Notes: generated by a model from the sequence alone, not told the origin. A stretch of 64,000 nt of DNA from Promethearchaeota archaeon (GCA_016839555.1 JAEOUA010000010.1:310001-374000); one strand, 5' to 3'. Shown: positions 17,971-27,125, counted from the first letter of the stretch. Program-made: numbers and translations.

Positions 17971-18492
17971 TTAAGTTTTGAATTCTTTTGCAAATTCCCA
18001 TACAGCATCTTGAATTGTATGAAAATTTTTAATAACTTTACCCTTTTTCATTTCTTCCATCATATTAGCATCATATAAAGCACTCCCAACTGCGAGTATA
18101 CGATCATTTTTTTCATCTGAAATGCGGATGATATCTCCTTTTTTAATATCTGGATCAATTTGAGTAATTCCAGGCCTCATTATATCTGCCCCATTAGTTA
18201 CATAAGGAACTGCCCCCATATCAACCACCACTGTTTTTAATCCAATTCTATTATCTAATAATAAAGTGAGCACAGGAATATAATTCTCTTTAGATTTCCA
18301 TAATGTTAATTTGTCATTCACAGCGTATAATTTATCATCGTCTGCCGTAATTATTATTTCAATTTTGGAATTATCTGGAATAAGTTGACGAACAATGGCA
18401 TCATCATAGTACTTTTTTAATTCTTCTTTTAAGTCTTTCAACTGATCTTGTCGAATAAAATGTCTGTGCTTAATATTATCTTTAATATTCAT
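17971..18492 (-). CDS. PUA-domain RNA-binding protein, MCT-1/Tma20-like
   Basis: 173 aa. The N-terminal helical part (RHFIRQDQLKDLKEEL) is followed by a PUA domain from about residue 90 with the characteristic VDMGAVPYVTNGADIMRPGI-type strand-loop and KGDIIRI. This arrangement matches archaeal homologues of eukaryotic MCT-1/Tma20, which bind RNA and the small ribosomal subunit and help translation re-initiation. Single gene, divergent from the 2H phosphoesterase at 18574 across 81 bp. Family call is strong; the role in archaea is inferred from the eukaryotic protein. Confidence 0.85.
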   Translation of the reverse strand: MNIKDNIKHRHFIRQDQLKDLKEELKKYYDDAIVRQLIPDNSKIEIIITADDDKLYAVNDKLTLWKSKENYIPVLTLLLDNRIGLKTVVVDMGAVPYVTNGADIMRPGITQIDPDIKKGDIIRISDEKNDRILAVGSALYDANMMEEMKKGKVIKNFHTIQDAVWEFAKEFKT

Positions 18493-18573
18493 TTTCTAAC
18501 TAATAATAACTCTTGTTAACATAAAAATCTTTTAATCATCCTTAATTATTATATTTGAGAAATAATTAAACCT

Positions 18574-19113
18574 ATGAATAAAACAGTCGCTTCTGCTTGT
18601 GTTATTATCCCACCTGAAGAAATATGGGAGCCCATTCAGAAAATCAGAAGAACATATGATAGTAAAATCCATCGATGGATGCCGCATATTAATCTCTTTT
18701 ATCCTTTTGCTCCCATGCAAGAATATGATAAAATATTTAAAAAATTTGAAAATAAGTGCAAAACAATAAAGGTATTTACTATATCTCTCAAACAATTTAA
18801 ATATTTCCAGCATAGATATCAAAACCATACCATCTGGCTTGATCCAGAACCAAATGAGTTGATTATCGATCTTCAAAGAGAATTATTAAAACTTGTTCCT
18901 GAATATAATGATGTTAATAAATTTTCACGAGGATTTCGACCTCATTTAAGTATAGGACAATTTACCACTTATAAAATTTATGATTTTATTGCTCAATTAC
19001 AAAAAAATTGGGAAGTTTTGACATTTCAAGTTAATCAGATTTATTTTATTAGTCATGAAAATGTTAAAGATTCTGCTTTTAAAATAATAAAAAAACTCAA
19101 ATTAAATCAATAA
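18574..19113 (+). CDS. 2H phosphoesterase (LigT/2'-5' RNA ligase-like)
   Basis: 179 aa with the two His motifs of the 2H superfamily: HINL (His38) and HLSI (His124), placed about 86 residues apart as expected. The first motif has Asn where Thr/Ser is usual. Such proteins hydrolyse 2',3'-cyclic phosphates or 2'-5' linkages in RNA or nucleotides. The position beside a translation-associated PUA protein fits RNA metabolism. Substrate not known. Confidence 0.8.
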   Translation: MNKTVASACVIIPPEEIWEPIQKIRRTYDSKIHRWMPHINLFYPFAPMQEYDKIFKKFENKCKTIKVFTISLKQFKYFQHRYQNHTIWLDPEPNELIIDLQRELLKLVPEYNDVNKFSRGFRPHLSIGQFTTYKIYDFIAQLQKNWEVLTFQVNQIYFISHENVKDSAFKIIKKLKLNQ

Positions 19114-19238
19114 ACATTTCCTTCGGTTTATCTCGAAATAAATATTTCAAACAAATAAATAAATAAACTAAATGTATTATACTAGTATAAGAATATAATT
19201 ATTCTACTATCATTATATACTTAAAAATAAGAAGAAAT

Positions 19239-19838
19239 ATGCCGGAAAATAACGCTAATATTATTGACGATAAGGAAAAGATTATATTTAAGGGAAAGAC
19301 TGAGCTAATAACAAAGATTATCGTGATCGGGGATCCTGCTGTAGGTAAGACCTCTTTATTAACGAAATTTACCTCAAATAAATTCGAAAAAAAATATCTT
19401 CCCACCGTCGGAGTAAATATCGTAAAGGAGCCTGTGGAGGTACAAGATAGGAAGGGAAAAAATGCTTTGGTAAACATTATGTTCTGGGATATTGCCGGAC
19501 AGCCCCAATTCTATATGCTTCATAAGCCTTATTTCAAAGGGGCGGATGCTATGATTCTTGTATTTGATGTGACGCGCAGTAGTACGTTTTCAAACGTAAA
19601 GAATTGGCACAATACAGCCATCAAATATGGACTTAGTGGAATCCCAAAAATACTTATCGCAAATAAGATAGATCTCGAAAAAAAGATAAAAATCATTGTA
19701 CCTATGATTCAACACCTTGCAGATGAATTAAATTGCCCCTATTTTGAAACATCCGCTTTAACTGGCAAAAATGTAAAGCCTCTTTTTGAAAGTCTAGCAA
19801 GAAAGCTTTTAGAATTTAAACAAAGAACAAGTAAATAA
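19239..19838 (+). CDS. Rab/Ras-like small GTPase
   Basis: 199 aa with all GTPase motifs intact: G1 GDPAVGKTS at 31-39, switch-I Thr56 (PTVG), G3 WDIAGQ at 83-88 with catalytic Gln, G4 NKID at 142-145, and G5 ETSA at 170-173. The sequence around G3 and the YFKGADAMILVFDVT stretch is Rab-like. There is no C-terminal cysteine for prenylation, as is usual in Asgard GTPases, so membrane attachment would need a partner. It is convergent (19 bp) with a coiled-coil gene and close to the longin-Arf-like GTPase at 20601. Confidence 0.9.
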   Translation: MPENNANIIDDKEKIIFKGKTELITKIIVIGDPAVGKTSLLTKFTSNKFEKKYLPTVGVNIVKEPVEVQDRKGKNALVNIMFWDIAGQPQFYMLHKPYFKGADAMILVFDVTRSSTFSNVKNWHNTAIKYGLSGIPKILIANKIDLEKKIKIIVPMIQHLADELNCPYFETSALTGKNVKPLFESLARKLLEFKQRTSK

Positions 19839-19857
19839 TTATTTTTTATTCTTTTCA

Positions 19858-20454
19858 TTATATTTTTTTATTCCAATAAGATAATTTTGCTATAATGATA
19901 TCTTTTATTGGAACTGTAATAATTCGTTCATTTTTAATTTTTTTGATAATTTGAGAAATTTCATAAAGAATTTTATTTCCTCCGGTATATTCGAAAATCT
20001 CTTCTTGAAGATTATTTAAGTCTTTAATTAGGATTTTATAATCAGAAATATTATCTATTTTTCGCTCCAAATCACAAATATGATTGGAAATTAGAGTCTT
20101 TTTATTTTCTTTTTCAATTTTCTCATTATTTTTGGTATTTAAGTCGACGATTGATTCTTTATTTATATGTCGATATGTCAGGGAGCGTAATAAATGAATC
20201 TCTCTTTCTAATGAGTTTTGGTTTTCAATTATATTATTTAATTTAGGAGCTAAAGATTTAATATCAAGGATAGCCTTATCTAATTCTTTCACTGTATCTG
20301 AAAGTTTCTTCAGATTAAATGACATATTGCCCAGCTTAGTGATAATGTCCATTCCGAATCTCTCTAATATCGATGCTAATTTGTCTATTTTTTCATTAAA
20401 ATCTTGAAGCTGGTGTTCGATTTTTTCATTGCTCGTGCTATTTTTTTCCGTCAT
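19858..20454 (-). CDS. Coiled-coil protein of unknown function
   Basis: 198 aa, nearly all helical with heptad-like Leu/Ile spacing from about residue 8 to 100 (IDKLASILERFGMDI, LDKAILDIKSL) and again at 120-165. No membrane segment and no known domain. It lies between two small-GTPase genes: convergent with the Rab-like gene and divergent (146 bp) from the longin-GTPase gene. An effector or adaptor role is possible but rests on position only. Confidence 0.6.
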   Translation of the reverse strand: MTEKNSTSNEKIEHQLQDFNEKIDKLASILERFGMDIITKLGNMSFNLKKLSDTVKELDKAILDIKSLAPKLNNIIENQNSLEREIHLLRSLTYRHINKESIVDLNTKNNEKIEKENKKTLISNHICDLERKIDNISDYKILIKDLNNLQEEIFEYTGGNKILYEISQIIKKIKNERIITVPIKDIIIAKLSYWNKKI

Positions 20455-20600
20455 AAAGGATCGATTTCCAATAAAGTTAGTATATAGTAAATACTTAAAA
20501 TTATTAAAAAGATTTTTTTTTGTATTATATAATAAATATATATAATTTTTGCATATAAATTCGAGTTTTAGACTTAGTTTAAGAAAATTTCATCCAAAAA

Positions 20601-21509
20601 ATGATTCAGTATATTAATATTTTTACTAAGGATTCTGGCAAGTCACTTTTATTTAGAAATTATGGTGAATCCGAGGTAGATAGAGATCTCTTAGCGGGCT
20701 TCTTATCGGCGTTCTCCGGATTCATTAAAGAGATAAGTCAATCCGATATAAAAAGCACTTCTACCGAAGAATATAAATATTATTACACAATTTTCGACGA
20801 AATTATTATTGTCGTCTGTACAGATTTAGAAGATGAAGATAGCGTAGTAAATCCAAAATTAAACACTATTAGAGCGAGATTTGTTGAAAAATATGGAAAA
20901 CTTATTAAAAATGGAAGCTGGAATGGCAACCGCAATTTATTTCTTGATTTTGAAAAAGAAATGGATAATACTATTCTTGAGGCTCTCAAAATTTCTATTA
21001 TTGGGTTAGGACAGGTGGGAAAGACCACTCTTTTGCATCTAATTTGTGGAAAGGAAATAGATTTAGAATATATACCCACTGTAACGGCAGACATTACTTC
21101 TTATAATGGTAAAGGACTAAAAACCAACAGGAAGATTGTACTTTGGGATTTTGCTGGCCAATCTCAATATCATAGCCTTTGGAATAAACTTTTAGAAGGG
21201 ACGGATATTGCACTATTGGTAACGGATTCTTCCTTCGAAAATTTAAACGCCACAAAAAAAGTTATTCAAACTATTTTAAATAGATATAACAAAGATACCT
21301 TGATAATAGGAATAGCAAATAAGCAAGATTTACCTAATGCCTTGACACCTGAATTTTGCGAGAAAATTCTCTCCGAAGAGGATCGTCTAATAAAAACTTA
21401 CGGGATGATTGCAATAAATCAAAATTACAAAGAGAAAATTTATGGGATTCTAAATAAAGCTATTGATAAATTAGAAGAAAAAAAAACAAAAAGAGAAAAA
21501 CCAGGTTAG
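20601..21509 (+). CDS. Longin-like domain fused to an Arf-like GTPase
   Basis: 302 aa. Residues 1-125 look like a longin/SRX-type domain (strands YINIFTKDSG and SLLFRNYG, helix DLLAGFLSAFSGFIKEI, strands YYYTIFDEIIIVVC, then a helix). Residues 128-290 form a GTPase with G1 GLGQVGKTT (135-143), PTV switch I (159-161), G3 WDFAGQ (182-187) and G4 NKQDLPNAL (240-248). The last is the hallmark of Arf/Sar/SR-beta GTPases. The catalytic Gln is present. In eukaryotes SR-beta (Arf-like) binds the longin-like SRX domain of SR-alpha; here the two folds appear fused in one chain. No N-terminal myristoylation Gly. The longin call is by pattern, the GTPase call is firm. Confidence 0.8.
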   Translation: MIQYINIFTKDSGKSLLFRNYGESEVDRDLLAGFLSAFSGFIKEISQSDIKSTSTEEYKYYYTIFDEIIIVVCTDLEDEDSVVNPKLNTIRARFVEKYGKLIKNGSWNGNRNLFLDFEKEMDNTILEALKISIIGLGQVGKTTLLHLICGKEIDLEYIPTVTADITSYNGKGLKTNRKIVLWDFAGQSQYHSLWNKLLEGTDIALLVTDSSFENLNATKKVIQTILNRYNKDTLIIGIANKQDLPNALTPEFCEKILSEEDRLIKTYGMIAINQNYKEKIYGILNKAIDKLEEKKTKREKPG

Positions 21510-21604
21510 TACTTAGAATCAATCTTCAATTGTTAAAAAACTTCATTTGAGAATTTTTTTTAAATCAGTAAATCCTTTAATTTTTGATGTTTTATTTCCT
21601 ATAG

Positions 21605-23380
21605 GTGAAAAATTTGGAAAGTTCTAATAATATTACATTTGAAGTTGAGGAAATAGACTTAAAAAAAGAAGATGCAACAACCAACCTTTTAATTCTCCCA
21701 GAACTTACAGAGGTTGAAAAAGAGATTCTAGATCCCCTTATTGCACCTACCTCAGGTCTAAGAATTCAATTTTATGATATAGAAGATTCGGATGGTTCAA
21801 AAAAATACATTTTAAAAAAGAGAACATTATATCTATATCTTCGTTTTTTCAAGGCAATAAGTAATAAATTTAAAGAAATAACTTACGAAGAGAATCCAAA
21901 AATTTTAATTTTTACAGATGATCGGCCAAGCAAAGATATTCTATTAACCTATTCATCACAAATTTTTGCTTATGATGGATATCAAATTATTTTGCAAGAA
22001 GATGAAAAGCAAAAATCACGTGTTTCTTCCCCCTATGGGGCAGCTTCAATTGCTCTATATGATGATGTTGATTTGGCTATTATAATTACTGCAAGCCATA
22101 ATGAATTAACGTGGAATGGTATTAAATTTTATATTAAATATCCAATTCCAATCTCTGGCAAAATTTTTAAGGATATCTCAACTATCGCCTTAAACCTTAA
22201 TGAAATCAAATTTAAAACCGACTTTTTTCCAGAAATACGAAATGTAATACAAAAAAATAATGATTATATTATAGAACTTCTATCTAAAATCATTGAAATT
22301 CATAGTTTAAAGGGTAAGGATTTAATAGTATGGCCCTATTTAGGAAAAGCGAGAGGAATTATAGAGCTTTTTGAAAGATTGGGGGCGAAAGTACATTTAA
22401 TAGATGAGCCAATCGATCCTCCTAACCCGATTATAATTGTAAAAGAAGAAAAATTACAAGAAGTAATGAATATTTACAATTCTAATATTGCTCTCTTACT
22501 TGATGCCGATAGGGATAGAATTGCTCTTTATGTAAGAGAAAATGGAAAATTTTCTTATTATATTCCTAATGAGATTTATTCTGCTATGCATAATATTTTG
22601 GCAAAAGAATATAACAAAAATGTGTTAAATGTAAGAACAATTCCGTCAGATCTGCGTGCTGATGAAGCCAGTTTTTTAAATGTTCTCACAGGAGTGGGAT
22701 ATAAACATTTAGGGATTATCCTCTATTTTCTTTTAGATATAGATGTAGAGCAATCTAAGATTGAAACTGGGATATTATATATGAAAGAAGAGGATGGAAA
22801 ATTAACTCAAATTAAAACACCTTTACCCTTAAAACAAAAAATCATTAATGAAATGAAAAAAAGGAACCTCAAAAATATAAGTTTAATATTTGTAATGTGG
22901 GAGGAGTCTGGCGGACACACCGTTACTTTAATAAATGTTAATAAAGATGAAGAATCTGGAGATTATAAATTTAATACAGAACTCCCTGTAATTGCAGATA
23001 AATATCCCGTTCCAGCCTTAGTCATTATAACTGAATTACTTTATCGCGGACATATAATTTCAGAATCAATTGATTGGTCAATAAAAGGGATTAATCAAAC
23101 CATTGAAGCAACAGATAAAGAAAAAGTAAGGATTATGAAAAATTTTCAAGCAGAAGATGGAAAAGAGATTGAAATAGGAGAAAAAAAATATCATATTACT
23201 GGTCTATATAATAACCGAGGAAAAATCAAAATTTACCAATTGAAATCGAGTGATTCGACACTGTATTTTCGTCCTTCTGGCACCGGACCATCAATTAGAT
23301 TCTATATTTTTGGAGATAGAGATACATATTTAGAAGAAATAAAAAGAGTAAAAAAATATGTTAAAAAAGAATATATTTAA
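21605..23380 (+). CDS. Phosphohexomutase (phosphoglucomutase/phosphomannomutase family)
   Basis: 591 aa. Active-site phosphoserine loop TASHNELTWNG (Ser164), Mg-binding DADRDR near residue 300, sugar loop EESGG, and phosphate loop FRPSGTGPS near the C-terminus. All four domains are present. The protein is longer than typical archaeal GlmM/ManB enzymes (about 450 aa) because of an N-terminal extension and insertions, and is nearer in size to eukaryotic-type PGM2. Start is GTG at 21605. It would interconvert hexose-1- and -6-phosphates for glycan or central sugar metabolism. It follows the longin-GTPase gene by 95 bp on the same strand. Confidence 0.85.
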   Translation: MKNLESSNNITFEVEEIDLKKEDATTNLLILPELTEVEKEILDPLIAPTSGLRIQFYDIEDSDGSKKYILKKRTLYLYLRFFKAISNKFKEITYEENPKILIFTDDRPSKDILLTYSSQIFAYDGYQIILQEDEKQKSRVSSPYGAASIALYDDVDLAIIITASHNELTWNGIKFYIKYPIPISGKIFKDISTIALNLNEIKFKTDFFPEIRNVIQKNNDYIIELLSKIIEIHSLKGKDLIVWPYLGKARGIIELFERLGAKVHLIDEPIDPPNPIIIVKEEKLQEVMNIYNSNIALLLDADRDRIALYVRENGKFSYYIPNEIYSAMHNILAKEYNKNVLNVRTIPSDLRADEASFLNVLTGVGYKHLGIILYFLLDIDVEQSKIETGILYMKEEDGKLTQIKTPLPLKQKIINEMKKRNLKNISLIFVMWEESGGHTVTLINVNKDEESGDYKFNTELPVIADKYPVPALVIITELLYRGHIISESIDWSIKGINQTIEATDKEKVRIMKNFQAEDGKEIEIGEKKYHITGLYNNRGKIKIYQLKSSDSTLYFRPSGTGPSIRFYIFGDRDTYLEEIKRVKKYVKKEYI

Positions 23381-23450
23381 AAGAGAGAAACCTCATAAAT
23401 TCAAAATTTAAACCTAAGATTATTTTACCATCTTTTTTTATTTATTTCTT

Positions 23451-23460
23451 ATTTATATAC
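23451..23460 (+). promoter_or_regulatory. TATA-box promoter of the acyl-CoA dehydrogenase gene
   Basis: ATTTATATAC fits the archaeal TATA consensus and lies about 55 bp before the ATG at 23513, implying a leader of about 30 nt. Confidence 0.45.
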
Positions 23461-23512
23461 TTATTAGTCTTTTCAAAGATAATTTAAAAATATAAAAAAT
23501 AGAGAAATAAAA

Positions 23513-24769
23513 ATGCAAGAAAAGATAATTAGGGATAAGATTCTTGAATACATGACATTAGAAAATGTGTTTAAAATTGTAAATGATAATATTTTTCCGC
23601 TGTTAAATGAAGAAGAAAAAGATTTTTGTCATGAACTTCAAGAATTTTGTATCGAACTTCATCCAAAAATAGACAAAAACAAAGATGTATATGTGCTCTT
23701 TCCTGAATTAGGAAAGCGTGGATATATACAAAGAATTAATCTTTGGCGCGATTTTAAGCCATATGGAATGAAAGCAGAAGTATTATTAGCCACTCATTTA
23801 AGTTGCCTTGATAGTCAATTAGAGTTAGCCAGGTTAGCCAGCGGGATTTTATGTGGTAATCCAACCTTTCAACATGGAGAGACAGAAGAGATTTTCAAAG
23901 TTCAAAATGAATTGATGGAAGGAAAGAAAATTGGTTGCATAGGAATTACTGAACGAGATAGAGGTTCTGATGCAGTAAATATACTTTCAACTTGTAGGAA
24001 ATCTGAAGATAAAAGTCATGTGATCTATAATGCAGAAAAGATTTTTACCACAAACGGTCCAAAAGCAGATTATTTCGCTACTTATGCTGTTTATAATACC
24101 GCAAATCCAAGGGGAACGATGGTTCAAGCAATGGTTTCACGTGATTTCAAAGGTGAACTTATTACAAACCGGTTAAAAATACCTTATGTACCTCGTGTAC
24201 ATATTGCACATACTATTATGAATGAAGTCGAAATTCCCATAGAATATATTCTTGGTGATAATGGAAAAGGATATACGAATTTATTTGACGGCCTTGTTCC
24301 TGAAAGATTGGGAATTATGGGTTCTGGTTTGGGAATTTGTTGGGCTACCCTAGCTTATGCGATTATATATTCAAATCTGAGAGAACAATTTGGGCGTAAG
24401 ATTATAGATTTCCAAGGGGTCGGCTTTTCTTTAGCTGATTTGTTGGCTCGAACTTCAGCAGCAACGACTCTAGCATTTCAAGCAGCATCCGAATATGATA
24501 AAAACATTCTCTTTGCGGAACATCCGAGTAAAGAAGCTGAAAAGTGGATTGCTGGAATTAGTTCTCAAGGAAAATACTTGGTTTCAAACCTCAGTGCCGA
24601 TCTTACTTATACAGTACAACAACAAATGGGAGGAATTTCAGTTACAGATAATACTGATGTGCAAGAACTCTCATCTACCTCATACATAGAGGAGGTAATT
24701 GGCGGTGCAAGAAACATTCAGCTTCTGATTATTCAAAATGCTTTAAGAAGAATAGGAAAGATTTTATAA
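23513..24769 (+). CDS. Acyl-CoA dehydrogenase
   Basis: 418 aa FAD enzyme. The substrate/FAD strand GCIGITERDRGSD, then FTTNGPKADYF, and the C-terminal helices REQFGRKIIDFQG are typical of the family. The canonical C-terminal catalytic Glu (YEGT) is replaced by Gly in VIGGARNIQ, while Glu264 in VPERLG sits on helix G, where isovaleryl-CoA and long-chain dehydrogenases carry their base. That points to a branched or longer substrate rather than a short straight one. It forms an operon with a Zn-ribbon protein 21 bp downstream. Electron acceptor (ETF) genes are not in the window. Confidence 0.88.
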   Translation: MQEKIIRDKILEYMTLENVFKIVNDNIFPLLNEEEKDFCHELQEFCIELHPKIDKNKDVYVLFPELGKRGYIQRINLWRDFKPYGMKAEVLLATHLSCLDSQLELARLASGILCGNPTFQHGETEEIFKVQNELMEGKKIGCIGITERDRGSDAVNILSTCRKSEDKSHVIYNAEKIFTTNGPKADYFATYAVYNTANPRGTMVQAMVSRDFKGELITNRLKIPYVPRVHIAHTIMNEVEIPIEYILGDNGKGYTNLFDGLVPERLGIMGSGLGICWATLAYAIIYSNLREQFGRKIIDFQGVGFSLADLLARTSAATTLAFQAASEYDKNILFAEHPSKEAEKWIAGISSQGKYLVSNLSADLTYTVQQQMGGISVTDNTDVQELSSTSYIEEVIGGARNIQLLIIQNALRRIGKIL

Positions 24770-24790
24770 AAAAATAAAGGTGAGAAAAAA

Positions 24791-25135
24791 ATGTCGAAAG
24801 AAAAAAAAGAAGGAATTGGTCTACCAGAAGTTAAATACATTGCCTCTGTCGGAAAATGCCCTAACTGCGGGTCTACCAGTGTAAGATTTAAACTTCCATT
24901 GGAATGTTATTTAGAAACAAAAGATTTAAAATTAGAGAAAGTTGTCCTTGATTTCTCTAATCCTCATTATTGGTTAAAGACCACTACAACACACTGTGCA
25001 GAATGTGGCTATGAGTTTCATTTAAGAGATAATGTAGATGATTTCTATAAAGGACTTCAAGAAATGAGGGAAAAAGAGGGAGACATGCCTAATAAATGGT
25101 ATTACCAATTCGATGAGTATAAGATAGAAGATTAA
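24791..25135 (+). CDS. Small zinc-ribbon protein in the acyl-CoA dehydrogenase operon
   Basis: 114 aa with two Cys pairs, CPNCG (Cys23, Cys26) and CAECG (Cys69, Cys72), that would bind one zinc. Acidic C-terminus. A strong ribosome site (AGGTGA) precedes the start. Tight linkage to the dehydrogenase suggests an accessory role in the same reaction or its regulation, analogous to zinc-ribbon partners of acyl-CoA enzymes, but no family name is recognised. Confidence 0.65.
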   Translation: MSKEKKEGIGLPEVKYIASVGKCPNCGSTSVRFKLPLECYLETKDLKLEKVVLDFSNPHYWLKTTTTHCAECGYEFHLRDNVDDFYKGLQEMREKEGDMPNKWYYQFDEYKIED

Positions 25136-25144
25136 AAACTATAT

Positions 25145-25169
25145 CTTTTATTTTCTTATTTTTTTGTTT
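25145..25169 (+). terminator. Oligo-T terminator
   Basis: T-rich tract shortly after the stop of the Zn-ribbon gene, of the kind that ends archaeal transcripts. Confidence 0.4.
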
Positions 25170-25258
25170 GAAAATTTTAATTATTTGAGAAATTTATATC
25201 CTCATCATTATTACATGATGAAAAATAGAAAAAACATTAAAACATAGAAGATTTATTA

Positions 25259-26113
25259 TTATTTCTTCATTTTAACTGGAATATCCTCTTTTAATAGTTC
25301 ATTTAATCCATAACCAGAATTCACCAACTCATAAATTTCAGTAAGAAATCTTGTCATATTGCCTCCTTGAACGATATCATGGTCAAGAGTTATTGTTACA
25401 TTTAATACATCTCTTTCAACAATTTCTCCATTTTCGATTTTTAATTTTCTATCTAAACATCCTAAGGCAAATTGGAGAGGCCATGGTTGTATTGGAATTG
25501 GTGTTCCTATTGTTCTTATGTTTTTTGTTAACATCCCTACGGCAGTAACACACATTGTTCCAATCCTCTTTTTCATTAAATTAGGTTTTTTTAACATTCT
25601 TTTAAATACTATTTTTCTTATAAATCTGGGGAAAGAGCTAAACATTGTTTGTAGCTTTTTTCTTTTCGATCCTTTTCTCACCAATCCTTCTATAGGTTCT
25701 GATTGTACTTCTCGGATTTCATTATGAATCTCAAGAATGGATTTACGGTTAGCATAACGAATAATATGGCTTGTTGGAACTTTTTCACCATTTTCTAATT
25801 CTCTTTCAATTATAATATGCACATCTATATCATTAAAAATGTACTTTTTAAGACCCACTCTAAGAGCATGAACGTCCTTATGTTTCTCGATAACTCGAGA
25901 GATAACAAAAATCAAATAACCAGTCAATGAGATTTTTTCACCATGAATCTCTGCGTACTTTTCAATTGCTTTTAATACATAATCTATTTCAACTTGGGCA
26001 ATCACATGAATATGATGTTGTTTTAAACTCACATCCAACATATCAAAAATTAATCGATGAGATTTTGGAATCCTTTTCACTATATAATCTTCATTTTTTT
26101 GAAGTTTTTTCAT
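25259..26113 (-). CDS. 2-oxoacid-dehydrogenase E2/CAT-like acyltransferase domain, degenerate active site
   Basis: 284 aa corresponding to the catalytic domain of dihydrolipoamide acyltransferases (E2), without lipoyl or peripheral-binding domains. The C-terminal strand-turn VTITLDHDIVQGGNMTRFL fits the DHRxxDG active-site motif: His245 is kept, but the catalytic Asp is Gln249 and the Arg is Asp246. A basic insert (RKGSKRKK...RFIRKIVFKR) is at 146-175. Such stand-alone proteins may act as CoA acyltransferases or only as trimeric scaffolds. No E1/E3 genes nearby. Confidence 0.75.
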   Translation of the reverse strand: MKKLQKNEDYIVKRIPKSHRLIFDMLDVSLKQHHIHVIAQVEIDYVLKAIEKYAEIHGEKISLTGYLIFVISRVIEKHKDVHALRVGLKKYIFNDIDVHIIIERELENGEKVPTSHIIRYANRKSILEIHNEIREVQSEPIEGLVRKGSKRKKLQTMFSSFPRFIRKIVFKRMLKKPNLMKKRIGTMCVTAVGMLTKNIRTIGTPIPIQPWPLQFALGCLDRKLKIENGEIVERDVLNVTITLDHDIVQGGNMTRFLTEIYELVNSGYGLNELLKEDIPVKMKK

Positions 26114-26375
26114 TTTTGTTTTATAAAAGCTTTTTATTTGTTCTATTAAAACTTTAAATTATTAAAACTTTAAAGCTTTCTTAAAAAATTAAATATATAT
26201 TCAATATTATTGCTTATATTCATTAAAATTTATATTATTGTAAGCAATATAAAAATTATTTTAATTTAATAAAATTCCACATAAAGCACAAGTTATTACT
26301 CTTTTTTCTCTGATACAAGAAAAATACTTTTATTTTAATCCTAATAAGAAATAAATTAAATTTTTTCCCGCTATA

Positions 26376-27125
26376 TTATAAATAATTTTCCAATGAGGAT
26401 TTATTAGAATTTTTATCTTTTTTCTTGTTTCCTATTATTAAATCCTTATTCTCCTCTAAGAATTTCCAACTAAATCCTTTTAGCGAATCCAATGGGCCTT
26501 TAATGCCTTTAGGATTACCTGAACTTGTATAAAGGATTTTAGTAAATTTAATAGCTTCAAAAACCTTAAAAGGGGTCTCAAATTTTTCAATCAATTGTTC
26601 AGCTTTTCTGGGGCCAACATTTAATAACCCTTCAAGAATAAAGCATCTTCTCTGAAAAATATCCATATTTTTAGGCGCTGTTCTACTTAATACCGGCATT
26701 TCATCTTTAATTTGCTCGCGATATGCCACTCTTTCCACGACAATTGCAGTATCTTCTATATTACGAGTGGGGATTACGGCAATTTCTAATTTATAAGAAA
26801 TAAACGCTAAAGCTCCATATATCGATTTAATATTCATTCCGGTATTTTCAAACACATCATCCTTTAATCCCTCTAATATTAGAATTGGTTTGGGATAGGT
26901 TTCTTTCATCCTAAGCAATTGTTCAAAAAGGCGATTATCCATTAAGGAGGTGATAAAATCAGAACCTTCTTTTCTTTCAATTGCCACATTTTTTGAGACA
27001 ATAATATCTCCTATATCTAACTGTTCCATATCGTATTCTATTAATTTATGATTTTTATCAATAATTTTCATTAATTTCTGTTCGCGATTATCCAAAATTA
27101 TATATAATTTTTCGTCTTTATTCAT
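26376..27125 (-). CDS. xpf: XPF/Mus81-type ERCC4 nuclease with HhH domain
   Basis: 249 aa. The ERCC4 nuclease core is complete: DNRE at 12-15, GD at 39-40 and ERKEGSD at 50-56 (the ERKxxxD motif). A helix-hairpin-helix dimerisation domain follows (LLNVGPRKAEQLIEKF, about 175-192). There is no N-terminal helicase, so this is the short, crenarchaeal-type XPF that cuts 3'-flaps and branched DNA, usually with PCNA. The extreme C-terminus KSSLENYL could be a PCNA-interacting peptide but is not canonical. Single minus-strand gene. Confidence 0.88.
   Translation of the reverse strand: MNKDEKLYIILDNREQKLMKIIDKNHKLIEYDMEQLDIGDIIVSKNVAIERKEGSDFITSLMDNRLFEQLLRMKETYPKPILILEGLKDDVFENTGMNIKSIYGALAFISYKLEIAVIPTRNIEDTAIVVERVAYREQIKDEMPVLSRTAPKNMDIFQRRCFILEGLLNVGPRKAEQLIEKFETPFKVFEAIKFTKILYTSSGNPKGIKGPLDSLKGFSWKFLEENKDLIIGNKKKDKNSNKSSLENYL

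Noticed and set aside
20783..21094. 103-codon antisense frame in the longin-GTPase gene
   Set aside because: Fully opposite conserved GTPase motifs; no independent features.
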